This document shows, piece by piece, positions 32,914 through 44,995 of a DNA stretch of 64,000 nucleotides. The DNA comes from Diaporthe sp. PMI_573 (Eukaryota > Ascomycota > Sordariomycetes > Diaporthales > Diaporthaceae), in the NCBI GenBank assembly GCA_021399435.1, contig JAJTUP010000036.1:1-64000 (forward strand). The letters run 5' to 3'. How positions within the stretch are numbered: position 1 is the first letter of the stretch; each line of letters starts with the position of its first letter. The notes beneath the pieces were generated by a model. That model was given only the letters and a program-made list of their open reading frames with translations, was not told the DNA's origin and made no database searches. Both the position numbers and the translations under genes were made by a program.

Positions 32914-35374
32914 TTTGGCTGATTTGATAGTACAACTGATGTTGATTGATTCTTGATGAGGGCAATTGGCGATATGGCTTTCTTGCTTGACGACGAGGAG
33001 GTTTGGCAGGAGAAAGCGATAGAAGCTGGGGACGGTGGCAGTTTATGCCCCAGGTGGAGATCCGAAGTCGTCTTGGTAAGCCTCCCTCCCCCGATCGGCC
33101 TTCGCTGTTCATTGAGGGGAGCGGGCAGCTCGCTTTCGTCATTGGGATGCAGCCCCACCTGAGGGGGGCCTTGACCTCCAACTGACCGGTCCGTTCTGCA
33201 CAGTACTACTGATACCGCAAGGACCTCGGCACGCACCGCGGATTCTAAGCCGCCTACAGGTATCTGCTCTCGATGCGAAAGAGTCTTCCTAGGAGACGGT
33301 GCCAGCGGCGTAGTTCCAAGCCATCCGGGTTTGCGTTTCAATGATGCACAACTCCTTGGTGCTCGTCTGTCCTTCTGCAAGTGGATGGACCTCGACGCGA
33401 GCTCCGGCAAGCTGTCGGCTCGGGGTTAATGACAAACAGCCCCGGGCTCCCTCTGCCGATGGTCGCAGACGACGAGCAGCTGCGTCAGAGCGTCTTATCA
33501 ACACAGTCGCACGCGATCCCCGCCCCATACAGCCTTGTGCCACATTGGTCGGTGGGTGGTGAAGGACATTGTGGCTTTTCGGATACGTGCATCGGAACCA
33601 TCCAGCTGCTGCTACCTGGCACAGCAAGTTGCCACCAAGGTGGACAGATAAAGACCAGCGCGCAGCCTTGGGGCGTTTCATATTCTGCCTGACAGATTGC
33701 CTGCTGAACCGCCGATCTGTTCCGATCCGGCCTCAGCTGCCTCCCCCCAGAGACCCGTCCTCTCGGTAAGATCTAGGCCCTGGGCCACAAGACCTACTGT
33801 TAGGGCCCGGACATCTAGCCCTACGCTATGGCTGGTGATGGTGCATGCTTCAAGCGGGCTCGAGCTGCGCCGTTGAGGACCAAACATCCCCGGGCCAGCA
33901 GGGGTTCGTGGTCATTGCTTCCAGCTGGGCCGAACTGGCAACTGGCTGACAAGGTGCATCCAGCTTGTGGACCGCTGTGGTTCCCGACAGCTGAGGCCTC
34001 AGGCCTAAGGAGACCGGGCTGGCTGGTTTCATCTAAGGCTCAAGCTGGAGCCCACGGAACCGCAATGCCGGATGCGAGAGCGCAGGTAGCTCGACCTCGT
34101 TTTGACAGTGCAAGAGGCGACCGCGGAGGCGCAGAGGAAGGCAATATTACAGTGCCATCGGATGCCGATCCTGCCAGTGTTGCCAGGCTGTCAGGCTGTA
34201 AGGTGGTGGGGGGGTAATGATTACAGGTTTCTGCCGTGGGTTCCAGAAGATTGGCTGCTCCAATGTTCGTATGAGGGCCAATTGATGACAGTGGCATGCT
34301 TCAGAATCAGCAGCTGGCTCTGGGCAGGGAGCGAGTGACCATGCACGGCTCCAGCCCAACGGTCACAGAACACAGAACACCCCGGAAAACGTAGAGAAAA
34401 TGCACCGAGGCACAGGTGTCCTCGTGTGTCGGCCAAGTCTCCGTTCTGGTGCTGGGCTTGCTGGGCATTTGATGGCGTTTTGCTTGATTGGCGAGAGGCG
34501 TGCCCGCTGGCACTAAACCGTCCAACACAGCTGCCGGTTCCAGGCCGCCCGCCCGCCCATTCATTCCGCCCGCATCCCAAGTCGGACGCGCGCGATCTTC
34601 ATCACGTTCTTTTTGCTTTTGCAATTCCATCACCATCAGGCCCAGCTGTGATCCCGACCGACAAGCTCATTGCAAGGCTCTGTTGCCCCGTTCCTGCCCT
34701 GCCCGTATCTGCTGTGAGGGCGGCTTGGATTCTCCTCACACCAAGACCGGCTGCGCGACTCGATACCCAATCATTTACATAGTCCCTGCAAGACAACGAC
34801 GGCCTCGTGAGGAGCTGGGGGCCCTCTTTCCCGCCCAAGACCAAATCCACACGCGGGCACCGCCATGAACGATTCTTGCACAAGCCGCACAAGGCTGTCC
34901 ATTTGAGAGGTGCTGGTCTTAAGCCACCCGCCGGCGATCTGCATTACCTTGCCTCTGCGCAATCCCTATCCGCATCTCACCGCGGACCGCGAATCCCCAT
35001 CTGGCCCACCCGCACTTGCGCGCTCAGCCCAGCACCTGGGGCTTAGGTGCCTACTTTTCGCCAGCACCGCTTCATACAACCTCCGCGAAGGCCTGCTCCC
35101 CTCTTCGAAACCCACCGATTGACCGATCGACCGCCATCCCTCTCTCGGCGACGGACCAGATATCCCTGCGCTTGAGTCTCCGGCAGGGTGACCGCATCGG
35201 CATCACACAACCCATCCTGATCCTCGCCGCCCTGTTACGTCACGCGAGGGCTGCTACAACAAGCGCTCCCAGCACTCCCAGCTTGTACACACCTGGTCTG
35301 CGATCGCGACCTCGACGGCTGCGACGGCAACGAAGACGACGACGACGACGACACCATTGACGGCGAACGCCAGC
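32914..35374. promoter_or_regulatory. Divergent SOD1 / RhoGEF intergenic region
   Basis: 2.46 kb between start codons facing away from each other. The SOD1 leader (ATCAATCAACATCAG) is next to 32914. The part before 35375 is C-rich and without long plus-strand frames until the RhoGEF start, suggesting a long 5' UTR. GAC/GAT-type triplet repeats (ACGACGACGACGACGAC, about 35334-35351) lie just before the start codon. Confidence 0.45.
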
Positions 35375-38300
35375 ATGTCATTCCGAGGAGACGGCGGTCG
35401 GCGGTATGGCCATCTGCCTCCGATACAGTATCCAGTCCCCGGACAGGAGCAGCACGCCTACCCTGCGAGGGCAAATAGCTTCAACGCCGGCGACGATTCT
35501 GCTCTCATCGACCCCGACCGCCAGGGAGACACCGACCAAGCGAGGCAAGCCGAACTGTTCATGGCCAGTCCAACGGGATCGTCCGGCCATCAGCGATACC
35601 AGAGCCAGGCCCCTCCGACCCCGTCGACATACAACCCACAGGACTTTGGAAGATCGCAATCAACTCTGCCCTACCACCCCGCTTCAAGGTATGCTTCACC
35701 CACCGCGCCCGCCGCGACGAGCTACACCCCCCAGCCCACGAGCTACACACCTCCCACATACGATCCCTCGGCCTATGCAAGTGTAGCTTCACCCCAGCGC
35801 CAGCAGCCCTATCAAGGCTACAACTCATTTGCCCACAACTACACCAATTCCACAGTGTCCCAGCCCTCGACCGCCCAGTACGGCCAGCCGGCCAACCCTC
35901 CCTACAGTCCTACCTACAATCACGGGAGCACATCCCCACAAGTACTTCAGTCACCAGGTAGTAATCCGCAATACGGGAACAGTCTACCCAGCCCTGGCCA
36001 ATATTCAACCCATTCAACGCCATCTATAGCCTCGACAGGGTTCCACCCGACCTGGGCCGGCAACTACCCATCGAACGGCACCTCATCCCCCCAAGGCTCC
36101 TACGCATCACAGGCACCGTACCCGAACTACATCCAAATGCCGGTCGGGCCGAATTACTCTGCAGCGGATCCCAATGCCTTCATAAGTGACAACAGATCTC
36201 GCTCCAACTCGCAGATGTCTGCGCTTCCGTCGCCGCCTCCGCACACTCAGCCCGCAGGTGTTACGAGACATCCAACAAATGCGCCTCTTCCGAGCCGACC
36301 CGTAGAATACGCACCTGATGATGACGAGTGGAACCCTATCGACGACTACCTGACGCAAGATAGTCTTATGCAGGACATCGAGGCTGAGTTGGGAGGGAAT
36401 GCCAGCGCAACACGGCCCAGGCCGATCAATGGCAGTCACCTGTCTGATGATGATCTTGACCGGCTTAGAAGGTACGATTCGCGTGCCTCAACAGTGCAGG
36501 GAACCGGTGGCAACGGTAGTGTCAGGCGCTATGATTCGAACGCATCGACGCTGAACCATGCCAACGCGACCGCTACCTACGATTGGGAGGAGGAGGAGAG
36601 CGACCAGGAGGGCGCCGCCGGTCTTGCGCAGATGGAGAAGGACCTGGAGGAAGAGAGGAGATTCAGTGGCACTACTCCCCTCTCGTCAGCATCGTCCGCC
36701 CTACCGATCATGGGCCAGACCTTGCCGGCGCCTGCCGAGGAGCAGGTTAGCGGCAGCGATGTTGAATATGCTGCCGGGATGGACATCGGCCTCTTCAGCG
36801 GTGGCTATGCCGGCAACCTGGCTTATGGAAATGATGTGACCCCGCCTCCGATGAGGACAACCTCACTGCAGAACCTGGACCGGCCTCTCCCACCACCACC
36901 AGTCGACCAAAATCCGCCTTACCCTGACGACGATAGCGATGCAGACTACGGTGCGGCCATGGACTATGGTGGAACGGGTGGTCTGCAAGCCCCAACCACC
37001 CAGCGGCTCAGCTTTGACGAGGGCGACGAGCGTGTATCTCTGCATTCCAGGGCAAGCGCTAGTGAATCGCCCGTTAAGGAGGATCTTCCGGACCTCTTCT
37101 TCCATCCCGGGCTCTCAAATCGGCCATTACCAGCCTTACCACCTGGATCTGACACGAGCTCGTTGCTATCAGTGCAGTCGCCAAATCGTGCACCATATCA
37201 GCATGGATATTCGCTTAGTGCCGACTCGAGAGCGGCTGGCCCCGATGGCCAACTCACAACACAGCAGCAAGTCGAGAGGTCGATATCGCTGTCTAGCCAC
37301 AGCAATACGCCGCATATTCAAGTGCCTGGGCGGTCAAGAACAGACGCGGCAGAAGAGAGGAAGAAGGCACTCAAGGCCCAACAGCAACAGCAACTCGGGC
37401 TGCATCCTGGAACTCTTCACGAAGGGTACGAGTCCGGTACACCATCCTCGGTTGCTTACGATATGATAACCCTGCCGACCGGACGCAAGAAGAGATTCGT
37501 ACCAGAGAAATTGTCCTCGTCAGACATTCGACGTTGTGTCGAGCCTTGGGCGCTGAGCAGCGTCGCCGCTTGGCTTCGTGAGATGGCTGAGGGCGAGCCT
37601 GACCTGAAGCGAAAATCCATCGAAGACGGCCTTGTCAAGCTCTTCACTACCAAAGTCCCGACCATGAATGTCGCCGATGCCGAGACCCTGAGCACCCTGG
37701 TCACAGATAGATTATACGATGCCGGCATCCTCATTGAGGAGGAAGAATGGGCAAAGTTTGGTCCTGGATCTTTGTCCGGGGTGCTCTGGCAATTAACGGG
37801 GTCCGGGTGCTATGCGCCAAAGCTCCACGACATTGAGATCTCCGGTAGATGCTATTCTCACCACTGCACGAGGACACTCAAGAAGGCCAGTCTCGACGAC
37901 CTCATGACAGAGGAGTCGACAACGCATGCTGATTGGGCCACTTACTACAAACTCGATAAGAGCATGGTCGAGGATAAGACGCCAAAGGAGATCGAGCGGC
38001 AGAACATTCTCCACGAGATTGTCACTGGCGAAGAGGATTATATGAGTCAACTAGACGTTATCGGGCTTCTCTACAAAGATCAGCTACGTGCATGGCAGCC
38101 GCCTATCATCCCTCCTGCGAAGATCAACGGTTTCGTGGACAAGGTTTTCGGGAGGTTCGATGCCATTCAACATGTCAACAAGGAATTTCTTCTCGCCCAG
38201 TTGAAGTACCGTCAAAATGAGCAAGGGCCATGGATTGTCGGGTTTTCTGATATTTTCCGAGAGTGGATTCGGAAGGCAGAGCAGCCTTACTTGGAGTTCT

Positions 38301-40572
38301 CCACGGCCTATCCCTTGGCCCAGCTAGCAGTGCGCAAGGAGGCCACACGCAACGTGTTGTTTGCCCAGTTCCTAGAGCATGTGCGAGGCCACAAGCGATC
38401 GAACCGTCTAGGCTGGGACACCTTTCTGAAGTCGCCTATCACGCGTCTGCAGAGGTATAGTCTTCTTTTACAAACTGTCTTGAAGAAGATGGTCCAAGAC
38501 AGCGAAGAGAAGACAAACTTGAACAAGGCAATCGACGAGATCAAAGCTGTCACTATGAAGTGTGACGAGGCCGTTGCCCGCAGCAAGGGCAAAGTTGATC
38601 TCCATACACTGCAAACAGCCTTAATTCTGCGGCCCGGGTTCCAGTCGGTCCTTAATCTGGATCACCTTGGCAGACAGCTAATTCATAGGGGCGACCTAAC
38701 GAGGATGGGGTCCAAAGGCGTTCGATGGGTCGACACACACGCTCTGCTGTTCGACCACTATTTCATTCTGGCGAAGGAGTACCCTTCCAGGGATGGTCGA
38801 GACAAGAAATATGACGTGTCGAAAGAGGTACGCCTACCATGTGTCCGAGCTACGATGTTACTATTTACTGACCAGAACTAGCCAATTCCTATGCCTTTGC
38901 TTTTCCTCGAGAGTAAGGATGATGCGCCCGTATCGAAGCAAAAGGGCATCACAGCACCTTTGGCACGCAATGTGGCCGTTGCAAACGGCCCTGGGGCTGC
39001 TGTCAACAAGACTCTCACCGGTGTCTCAGAACGTCCTACACTGGAACACAGCCAATCAGGGTCCTCGATGAGCTCTATCACCCGGATGAATACTGCGCAG
39101 TCTGATCCGGACAACATTTTGTGGCCTTTCAAGGTGAAGCATCTGGGTCATGAGGTGTACACTTTGTATGCGAAGTCTGAAAACGAGCGTACGGCTTGGT
39201 GCACGAAGATTATCGAAGCCAAAGAGCAACATGCACGAGCTCTGCATGCACAGAACGCGGAGCCCTTCCGCCTGCGTGTCCTGGCAGACGGCGCCTTTGC
39301 CTACGACTCATTTTCCGTGGCAGGTAAGGTGCCGGGCGTCGCCATTCAGGGCACTCCACTGGACCGGGCCATCCGCGAGATCGAGCAAATTTACGGCGCT
39401 GGCCGGCCACCACCTGTGTGTAGAGCTGCAGTGAACTGTGCCACAACTTTCACAGCTTTTGGCAAGTCCTTGATCGCAATAGGGACTGACTATGGCGTTT
39501 TCATCTCCGAGGCATCCAATCCGCGTGGTTGGACGAGGGTAAGTCTCAAGCGACCTCCTTTGTATTCAGGTGGAGTGCTGACCATGCCCTCAAGTCTGTC
39601 CAAATCAGTAGGGTGACACAGATCGCAGTCCTCGAGGAGTTCTCCGTTTGCCTAGTCACCGCAGATAGGTCCCTGATCGCGTACCCTCTGGAGATCATCG
39701 CACCAACGTCAAACTTCCCCGCCTCTGGTAACGACAGCGCCCGGAAGGCACCGCAACGCTTGGCCAAAGACGTGACCTTCTTCGCAACTGCGCGCATGAA
39801 GGAGCGCACGCTCGTCTTCTACAAGCGCAAAGAAGGCATGCACACGACTTTCAAGGTCCTCGAGCCTGTGTTCCAGCGATCCTCGGAAAAGCGGCCACGA
39901 ATCTTTGGCGGACGGCGCGGCGGAGCCGGCTCCACGGAGACTTTCCGCGACTTCGACGAGTTCTACCTCCCGACAGAATGCTACTCGCTCAATCTTTTCC
40001 AGTCGTACATTGCAGTGGCAACGGCCAAGGGATTTGAGATGTTGACGCTAGACAAGAAGCAGACCATGTCTGTGCCTAGTGGGCTCGACATGCCGACCAT
40101 TGCTAACATCGCCAACCGGATCCGTGACCAGCGCCCACTGGGCATGTTCAAGCTGAACGACCAGGAGTTCTTGCTCGCATATGAAGACTGTGCCGTGTAC
40201 GTTGACAAACATGGGGAGGTTTCGAGAACCCTGATCATGGAGTACTCGGGCAAGCAGAAGAAGGCGAGGGGCGCGACCATGTTCGGGCAGTACCTACTCC
40301 TCTTCAACGAGGACTACGTGGAGGTGCGCAACGCTGAGAACGGTCGGCTGAGGCAGATCGTGGCCGGGCGCGATGTCCGCGTCCTGGACCACGGCTGCCG
40401 CGGGCCCACCGGGCTTGGTGGCGTTGGCGCGGGCGCTGTGACGGCCGGGTCGGCCGACTCCAAGGGCACGGTCAAGATCGCCATGAGCCACCCCGAGTCG
40501 AAGCCGGGCTCGCCGGGCGTGCAGATCGTGCTGGAGCTGGTGCTCAACGAAGGGCATGACAAGGCTACCTAG
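35375..40572 (+). CDS. ROM2: Rom2-type Rho1 guanine nucleotide exchange factor (DEP-DH-PH-CNH)
   Basis: Activates Rho1 at the plasma membrane in the cell-wall-integrity pathway. Exons 35375-38827, 38882-39538 and 39595-40572 (introns 54 and 56 bp; the second has a textbook GCTGAC branch point) give 1695 aa. The first roughly 690 residues are low-complexity, rich in Ser/Pro/Tyr/Gln. Then come a DEP domain (about 695-810, RCVEPWALSSVAAWLREM start), a RhoGEF/DH domain (about 870-1075, RQNILHEIVTGEEDYMSQL through SPITRLQRYSLLLQ), a PH domain (about 1080-1290) and a C-terminal CNH domain (about 1320-1690, CATTFTAFGKSLIAIGTDYGVFI ... LLFNEDYVEVRN). This order is specific to Rom1/Rom2 and Rgf-type GEFs. 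The start chosen is the first ATG of the frame (MSFRGDGGRRYGHLPP). Confidence 0.93.
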
Positions 40573-42338
40573 TGGGCGGGCCGGACACCCAGGAGGTTTG
40601 CGACGGTGTGACGTTCGGCGTCTCCGACGTGCTTAAGGGTATGACATGATGAGCTGATGAAGGGCGGGAAGATTCCACCCATTTGTGTATGTATGGGTTG
40701 AGGGAAGGATATAGCATTTTTGGGGTCCGTCTGGTGCCGGCCTATCACTCTTATCGAGTGACAGCATTTGCTTCAGGTGGTTGGCGCAGTGTGAGGATAA
40801 GCATTGGGCATATATGCTTGCCGGGCATAATTCGTATTAAAGTTGACATTTACTGGTTGGATGACGGGCCGTCCGACCGCTTGGGTGATCACCATGGATA
40901 ATGCGATGCATACATCTGTTTGTAAGAATAGGGACAGCGTGCGGTCGAGAGGTCAGGCTCGTTGGACACGGTGAGGAAGGCTTGAGCCGATTTTTCTCGA
41001 GGTCAAAGCCGCCCTGTTTGATGGGGCTCATCACTATCCATCATGCATGTGTCCTCGATGTGTCCTCGGTGTTTTGCTCGCGTGGCGTTTCAGGTTTCTT
41101 TTTTTTTTTTTTTCCCTTTTTTTTTTTTTTGGTTTCCGACAGGAATGAGCGGAAGCTCTCATCCAGGGCTCCGGTAGACGCAACCCGGGCCGAAGAAAAC
41201 TTGATCCGTCTCGATTCCTCTCCAGGCCTGCCCGTGGATGTGTCTGCTGAAATCGTCTCGCCAACCAGTCAGTTGTCTTCACGAACGACTGCTGGATTAC
41301 CCCTAGCCAGCCGTTGTTCTGAGTCCTCCAGGCAGTGCCCTCCAAGGCATGGGTGTCTAAGGGCTGGGTTCGAGTGCAGTAATGGTGACACGAAGATAGA
41401 GGGAGGTTCTTAGCCCTCCGAGCAGGTCAGTTGACCGGCGCCAGGGCTGCGGAATTATCTGTGGTCTGATACTGCAACACGCTCAATCTCGAGGTCGAGC
41501 GTCAAGGGTCTGACTCGGCAGTAGTTTACGACCAATGTCAACCCAGCAATCGAAGGGGAAACCCTTAGCCATCATGTTCAAGTCGGGTGGCAGTACTGGT
41601 ATTCTTATTCCAGGTTTGGTATATGTGAAGGGCATTCTTAGCCCCTGGGGAGTGATCGACCGTCTTATTATTAACTTGTGCTCTTTGGACTTTCCCTTTT
41701 TCGGAAACCTTGTCCATCAATAAGTCCTGACAAAGTAGGACACGAAAAATGATCCCCTCAGCAAGAAGACTTCCCAATTTAGAATTCTCTCCCTCCAAAT
41801 GCAGAAGCAGGCGGGATCACACTAGACGTGCGACCATACGCCAACGACGGTTCTCTGTCTTCTTGCTCCACACCTCCCCTTCCATTCTCGCCATCTTCCT
41901 CAGTATCGCACGCGGGCGTTCCAGCCTCGAGGTATCAAAAAGTCTCAAAACGCAGCACCAAACAACCCTGGACAGCCAGGTTGTTAACGTAGAAAGAAAA
42001 GAAAAAGTGTGCATAGGTAGTTAAATGTCGTGTAGCGAATAAAAGAAACTTCGTAATGTGTAGGTGTGAATAAGCCCGCATAGGGCGAGCTGGGTATCTC
42101 GGGCCACATATCTCAAACTTTCGTCCCCAAGTCCAGTAATCGCAGCGATTCCGACGCAGGCAAATGCAAACTCGATCCAAATCCGACACAGGAAGATTCG
42201 GTTGGCTTCTCGAAATGGATGAAAACAAGCGGTATCTCAGGCGTTTGTCCTTTAGGCGCTCGGAGAGTATAAGACCACCGGGCAAGACCCTTGGTAGGGA
42301 CGGGTGTGCCCGTCTTGATTGTGTCGCATAACGGGTCG
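40573..42338. terminator. Convergent 3' region with poly-T tracts
   Basis: 1.77 kb between the RhoGEF stop and the stop of the next minus-strand gene. Two long T runs (about 41099-41113 and 41117-41130) separated by CCC stand out. No supported ORF or RNA gene. Confidence 0.4.
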
Positions 42339-42995
42339 TTACTGTATGTTCTTGAAGAGGTCGTCTCCCAAACTGCCCTGTTCGCCGTCGAGGTCGACCT
42401 TGGACCCAAGCGCCTTGAATTCCGGGATCATGGGTGGCGGCGGCCCCCGGGGACTGGAAATGGCAGGCTTTTCGTTCTCGTTCGAGGTGGAAAGCCTGCT
42501 TGGCCTGTTTTCTGTCGCGTCATGGGAGCCGCGGAAGCGGCGAAAGAAGCCAGAGGCTCGCTTGGACTGCTTTTCGGTGATGACACTGGCATTGCTGCGG
42601 CTGGTCGGGCGGCTGTCCGGTCTCTTGAGGGCTTGTACGCCAGCATCTCCTGCTGCGGTCTCTCCGTTAGCATAGGCCGAGTCTAGTCGGTTGCGGCTCA
42701 ACAAACGTCGGATGCTACCCTGTCCGGTCCTGATCGAGGTCGGTGACGAAGGTAGAGGCACTTCCTCTGCGGACCTCTTGTTGCCGTTGGCCTTGGTCAC
42801 AGCTGGCGAGGTCTGGGTGCCGTTGGTCGCGGTGGAGGATTTGGTGGCGTCCTCGGCTGCTGGCTTCGGGGTCTCCGGTTTCTCTTCTTCTTTGGGCGAC
42901 GGGAGAGGCGGGGGTATATCGGTGCCGTCGGTCAGGGAGCCGAACTTGAGATCGAGAGCAGGCAGTTGGAACTTGCCATTGATGAAGGACGGCAT
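42339..42995 (-). CDS. Unrecognised disordered protein, 218 aa
   Basis: Single-exon frame from the ATG at 42995 (MPSFINGKFQLPALDLKFGSL) to the stop at 42339, with strong GC3 codon bias and few alternatives in other frames. The conserved-looking N-terminus is followed by a proline- and lysine-rich low-complexity region (PPPLPSPKEEEKPETPKP). Basic patches (SIRRLLSRNRL, KQSKRASGFFRRFRG) and a Ser/Pro segment (SSPRGPPPPMIPEF) come next. The end is acidic (GSLGDDLFKNIQ). No domain, signal peptide or membrane helix. The repeated R-x-x-S/T sites suggest a phosphorylated scaffold or adaptor; this is only inference. Confidence 0.65.
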   Translation of the reverse strand: MPSFINGKFQLPALDLKFGSLTDGTDIPPPLPSPKEEEKPETPKPAAEDATKSSTATNGTQTSPAVTKANGNKRSAEEVPLPSSPTSIRTGQGSIRRLLSRNRLDSAYANGETAAGDAGVQALKRPDSRPTSRSNASVITEKQSKRASGFFRRFRGSHDATENRPSRLSTSNENEKPAISSPRGPPPPMIPEFKALGSKVDLDGEQGSLGDDLFKNIQ

Positions 42996-43575
42996 GTTTG
43001 CTGGATGACTCGCTCGAAGGTGAGGAGTAGGCTGACGATTTGGGCACGGTTCGTCCGTCTGATGGTGATGGGAGAAGGTCTCGTGGGAGAGAAGGTGCAA
43101 ATGTCGTCAGGGGTAAGTCGGGGCGATATGAGCGGGAGTCAAAGCGTCGAGGCTGGTCTCTTGGGGGGCAATGGGACGTGGTTTGCGTCCTCGTCTTCGG
43201 GCCAGACCGAGAAGGCAGGGCTACACTCGAGGTCGTGTGTGCGTCAAGGAGAGTAGCAATGGGCAGGCAGGCCAGCGGTTTCCAAAACGGGACGATGAGT
43301 AGCAGCCGTGGAAGTGCCGGTGAAACCTCAGCAGGTCATGGACTTGGAGGTCGAGAAATGTTTCAGAATTTCCAGAGTGGGTTTGCCTCGTCTTCCCGGA
43401 CCTGGAGATGAGTGACTGGGACGGGGCCAGGGACGTGGTCAGGGACGAGGTCAGGCTCCAGGAGGGAGCTCAGACGGTGCTGCGGTGGAGCGACGGTCGA
43501 GAGGACCCTGTCGGCCAAATTGATGAAAGAGGACCCGAGATCTGGAAAATGGACTGGGGTCTGGAGCCTCGAGCC

Positions 43576-43603
43576 AAGGTGCCAGGTGCCAGGTGCCAGT
43601 TGC
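43576..43603. repeat. GGTGCCA x3 tandem repeat
   Basis: Three contiguous copies of AGGTGCC just downstream of the transcribed region of the 218-aa gene's opposite strand. Confidence 0.6.
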
Positions 43604-43665
43604 TGGCCGGATACCAGGTGGGGCGTCGGGGATTATTGGGCAGGTCAAGTGCCTGCTGGTCTACG

Positions 43666-43700
43666 AGGGGCGAGGGCGAGGGCGTGGGCGTGGGCGTGAC
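43666..43700. repeat. GGGCGA/GGGCGT hexamer repeat
   Basis: About six tandem GGGCG(A/T) units (GGGCGAGGGCGAGGGCGTGG...). Confidence 0.6.
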
Positions 43701-44461
43701 AGTGATGACGGCGACGCTCCCCGGATGGATCCCCAGCTTTGGGAATGCGGGTTGCACTGGTCAGGTTCGATTGGCAATAACAAGACTGATGCTCGAGGAT
43801 GGGATGGGATTGGGCTCTCGATCCAGCCATGGGATGGTGGGGGGCTGGTCGAGGGGTGCGCCGAGATCAATGGGCAGCAAGAGAAGTCACGACAGGGCAG
43901 GACGGGCCACACACAGGGTGGGTTGATGTGTGGGTTGGATGATGGATGTTGGATGTTGACTGTTGTTGACCTGCTGTTGACCGGTGCTGGGTCGTGGGAA
44001 AGGGGAGAGGAGCTGGGGGGGAAGCTGGACCAAGCTGGAGCAGCTGGACAGCACCAAGCAGGGAGGGAGCTACTGCTAGCTTGGAGGCCTGAACAGGAAG
44101 GTGGAGAAGGCAGGAACCAGGTTCCAACTTGTAACTTCTAACTCTTGGGTCGCCCTAAAACTGACACTTCTCTGCGCCCCAACTTGCTGCGTGTCTGCTG
44201 CACGCATGTGGTGGGTATTGCAATGCTTTTCTTTTCCTCGTAGAGAGCTGCTGCTGCTGCTTATCATCATCATTATCATCACACACAAACAAAACAGACA
44301 AACAACACGCGGGCTCCGCAGGCCTAGCCGGGCGCCACTCGGCTGTCACCATGTAGCCCACCTGGTTTTAATTCCTGCCGTCTGACCACCTCCCCGCCAG
44401 CCCGCCCGGTACCTGGTTCCTGACCAACCTGCAAAGCTTCAACGGCGAGGGCGGCTTGATT

Positions 44462-44500
44462 GGACGGGACTGGGCGGGACTGGGCGGGACTGGGCGGGCT
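44462..44500. repeat. 10-bp tandem repeat GGGACTGGGC
   Basis: Three to four perfect copies of the 10-mer, G-rich on the plus strand. Confidence 0.65.
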
Positions 44501-44951
44501 CGGGCTGGATTTGCGACAGGATGATTGAATGCCTGAAGCCCACAGCTTACAAGTCAATGCTAGCTACGTCTGACACGTCTGGCGGACCTTGTTGCCGGGA
44601 CATTCTGTTTCGGGTCTTCTTCCCACGACGCCCGCGGCCTCGACTCCTCCTCGAGTGCCCGTGCAAGCGACAAGATGGGCCACCCGGGAAATTGACAGCT
44701 CCCAGATGGCCACCACGCGGCCCAGAACAGGTTAGGTCCTCTGCTTACAACCCTCACACGTTGCCACTCTTGCACAGCAGAGTATCATCGGGCTTTCACT
44801 CGAACCGTCGCCGCCCCGGTCCTCACTTCTTTGTGCTCGGCCCGTGTTAGAAATGGGCAGCCAGCGCCGCTGGCTCGGGAGCCCAAATGCCTGTTCGAAC
44901 CCACCTGCTGCCGCTGCGGGCTGCTCCCCTGATCCTGGTGCACCTGGGCAC

Positions 44952-44995
44952 CTGGGGCGCTCTCCCTGGGGCGCTCTCCCTGGGGCGCTCTCCCT
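44952..44995. repeat. 14-bp tandem repeat TGGGGCGCTCTCCC
   Basis: Three near-perfect copies. Confidence 0.65.

Noticed and set aside
41366..41380. GGGTTCGAGTGC, resembling a tRNA B box
   Set aside because: No A box or cloverleaf can be formed around it.
43408..44141. Overlapping plus-strand frames of 172 and 182 codons
   Set aside because: Gly/Arg/Trp-rich products of G-rich repeats; all three frames are open at once, so no coding signal.
44886..44905. TGTTCGAACCC, resembling an inverted tRNA B box
   Set aside because: Flanking sequence does not pair as T-arm or acceptor stem.
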